A DNA stretch of 7,074 nucleotides from Cytophagaceae bacterium (lineage in GTDB: Bacteria > Bacteroidota > Bacteroidia > Cytophagales > Flexibacteraceae). Positions 6,139 to 7,074 of the stretch are shown in pieces (the first letter of the stretch is position 1; the number at the start of each line of letters is the position of its first letter). The stretch is taken from assembly GCA_947464365.1 (NCBI GenBank), contig CANHWS010000180.1:1-7074 (forward strand), read 5' to 3'. The translations under genes were made by a program, and so were the position numbers. The notes beneath the pieces were generated by a model. It had not been told where the DNA came from, searched no databases, and was given only the letters and a program-made list of their open reading frames with translations.

Positions 6139-6822
6139 CTAGGCTGTTTCGTCCTTCATGATGTAGCCCATACCGATGACGGTATGGATCAGCTTGGGGC
6201 TGAAGTCACGGTCGATCTTCTTGCGTAAAAAGTTGATATAGACATCGATGACATTAGTCCCTGTATCAAAGCTGATGTCCCAGACCTTGACCGCAATATC
6301 AGACCGGGAGATAACCTTTCCTTTGTTCCGGAGCATGTAGGCCAAAAGCAAAAACTCCTTGGCCGTAAGGTCAATCTTGATCCCGTTCCGACGGACCGTC
6401 TTTTCGTCAGTGTTGACCTCTAGGTCAGCCAGCTTCAGGATGACGGTATGGCGCGTACTGTCCAGCGAGCGTTTGTGCAGGGCTTTGATGCGTGCCACCA
6501 GCTCTTTGAACTCAAAGGGCTTTACCAGATAGTCATCCGCACCGTTGTCAAAACCTAGGATTTTGTCGTCAGTGGCGCCCAAAGCCGTAAGCATCAAGAT
6601 GGGCACCGACGGATTGACGGCCCGGATCTGGCGACAAACCTCAAAGCCATTCATTAGGGGTAGGTTGATATCCAGCACGATGATCTCGAAATTCTTCTGG
6701 AGGGCCAGTGACAAACCCACAACGCCGTCGTAGGCAATTTCCACCTCCCAGGCCTGCTCCTCGAGGCCCATTTTGATAAAGCCGGCAACTTTTGGCTCGT
6801 CCTCGATGACTAATACTTTCAT
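6139..6822 (-). CDS. OmpR-family two-component response regulator
   Basis: This 227-residue cytoplasmic DNA-binding regulator is activated by phosphotransfer from a sensor kinase. The receiver domain (1-about 120) has the acidic pocket IEDE (6-9), phosphoacceptor Asp51 in VLDINLPLMNGF, Thr79 in LMLTAL and Lys101 in LVKPFEF, all intact. The C-terminal winged-helix domain (about 128-225) shows LTAKEFLLLAYMLRNKG, the recognition-helix region DTGTNVIDVYINFLRKKID and the wing IHTVIGMGYIM. Length and layout are normal for OmpR/PhoB. ATG 6822 (MKVLVIEDEPKVAGF) matches the family N-terminus; the frame is open to a GTG at 6888, which would add 22 low-complexity residues and is unlikely. The kinase follows on the same strand after 153 bases and is the evident partner. 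Such regulators often control their own operon; the palindromic DNA upstream is compatible with that but unproven. Confidence 0.96.
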   Translation of the reverse strand: MKVLVIEDEPKVAGFIKMGLEEQAWEVEIAYDGVVGLSLALQKNFEIIVLDINLPLMNGFEVCRQIRAVNPSVPILMLTALGATDDKILGFDNGADDYLVKPFEFKELVARIKALHKRSLDSTRHTVILKLADLEVNTDEKTVRRNGIKIDLTAKEFLLLAYMLRNKGKVISRSDIAVKVWDISFDTGTNVIDVYINFLRKKIDRDFSPKLIHTVIGMGYIMKDETA

Positions 6823-6973
6823 GATTGTGCTGGGGGGTGGAGTGATGTGTGAGGAAAGATGGCTGGTATTAGCGGCAAGATCAAGCACATGGTCCCCGCC
6901 TTGTTGCCCTGATACTTGGTCCTAAGACATTGTTTGTCTGTCAAAGGTTGGTCCAGAAGTTGAACCAATACAC

Positions 6974-7035
6974 TTTTTTTTCGTAATTGATATTAAATTT
7001 AATGCCTTTCGGGGTTTAGGATTAAATTCGTTTAA
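6974..7035 (-). promoter_or_regulatory. AT-rich control region with inverted repeats upstream of the regulator
   Basis: Three signals cluster 150-215 bases before the regulator ATG: a run of eight T (6974-6981; A-tract on the coding strand), a perfect 12-base palindrome ATTAAATTTAAT (6992-7003), and an inverted repeat TTAAA-TTCG-TTTAA (7022-7035). ATTAAAT starts at 6992 and again at 7021. The two symmetry centres are 31 bases apart, about three helical turns, as could suit a dimeric DNA-binding protein. No good -33/-7 pair is seen; AACCTTTG at about 6943-6950 on the minus strand is one base off the -7 consensus. The region could also serve a divergent gene beyond 7074. No coding sequence is recognised between 6823 and 7074. 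Confidence 0.3.
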
Positions 7036-7074
7036 GAAACACGGACATTTACCGAGGTTACTGGTCAGATTGGC

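Noticed and set aside
6947..6981. TTGGT/ACCAA pairing followed by eight T's, considered as a plus-strand terminator
   Set aside because: The stem is only five pairs with an 11-base loop, and no plus-strand gene precedes it; the T run is better read as part of the AT-rich control region.

Overview
The window looks like ordinary chromosomal DNA from a member of the Bacteroidota, most likely a Cytophagales-type (Spirosoma-like) bacterium. The evidence is an S46 dipeptidyl-peptidase, a Bacteroidota-style GluRS, a folP-cdaA neighbourhood, an OmpR-type regulator/kinase pair of a kind common in that phylum, near-absence of Shine-Dalgarno sequences before the starts, and roughly half G+C. The phylum is a fairly firm inference; the order is a guess from protein style.

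Plus strand, left half: the window opens inside the 3' end of an S46 serine peptidase gene (2-493) whose S1-pocket residue points to DPP11-type Asp/Glu specificity, followed by a hairpin terminator (545-571). Then come folP (dihydropteroate synthase, 749-1600), cdaA (membrane diadenylate cyclase making c-di-AMP, 1824-2702) and gltX (glutamyl-tRNA synthetase, 2898-4481), separated by gaps of about 195-225 bases. gltX ends at a strong hairpin/T-tract terminator (4526-4561). The gaps share short sequence modules: an 18-base element matching 17/18 before folP and gltX, and a 13-base exact repeat before cdaA and gltX.

Minus strand, right half: a two-component system reads leftward and converges on gltX. 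The OmpR-family response regulator (6822 to 6139) comes first, then the sensor histidine kinase (5985 to 4600) after a 153-base gap that holds a perfect match to the Bacteroidota -7 promoter motif. The DNA upstream of the regulator (about 6974-7035) is AT-rich and contains a perfect 12-base palindrome and a second inverted repeat, a candidate control region.

folP (folate), cdaA (second messenger) and gltX (translation) are core functions. The two-component pair has no obvious target gene in the window. I see no mobile element, CRISPR array, tRNA, rRNA, phage or defence gene. No new multi-gene system is evident; the points worth a second look are the shared intergenic modules, the non-ATG/overlapping start region of cdaA, the peptidase specificity residue, and the control DNA of the two-component system. 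No gene-free stretch exceeds about 255 bases.
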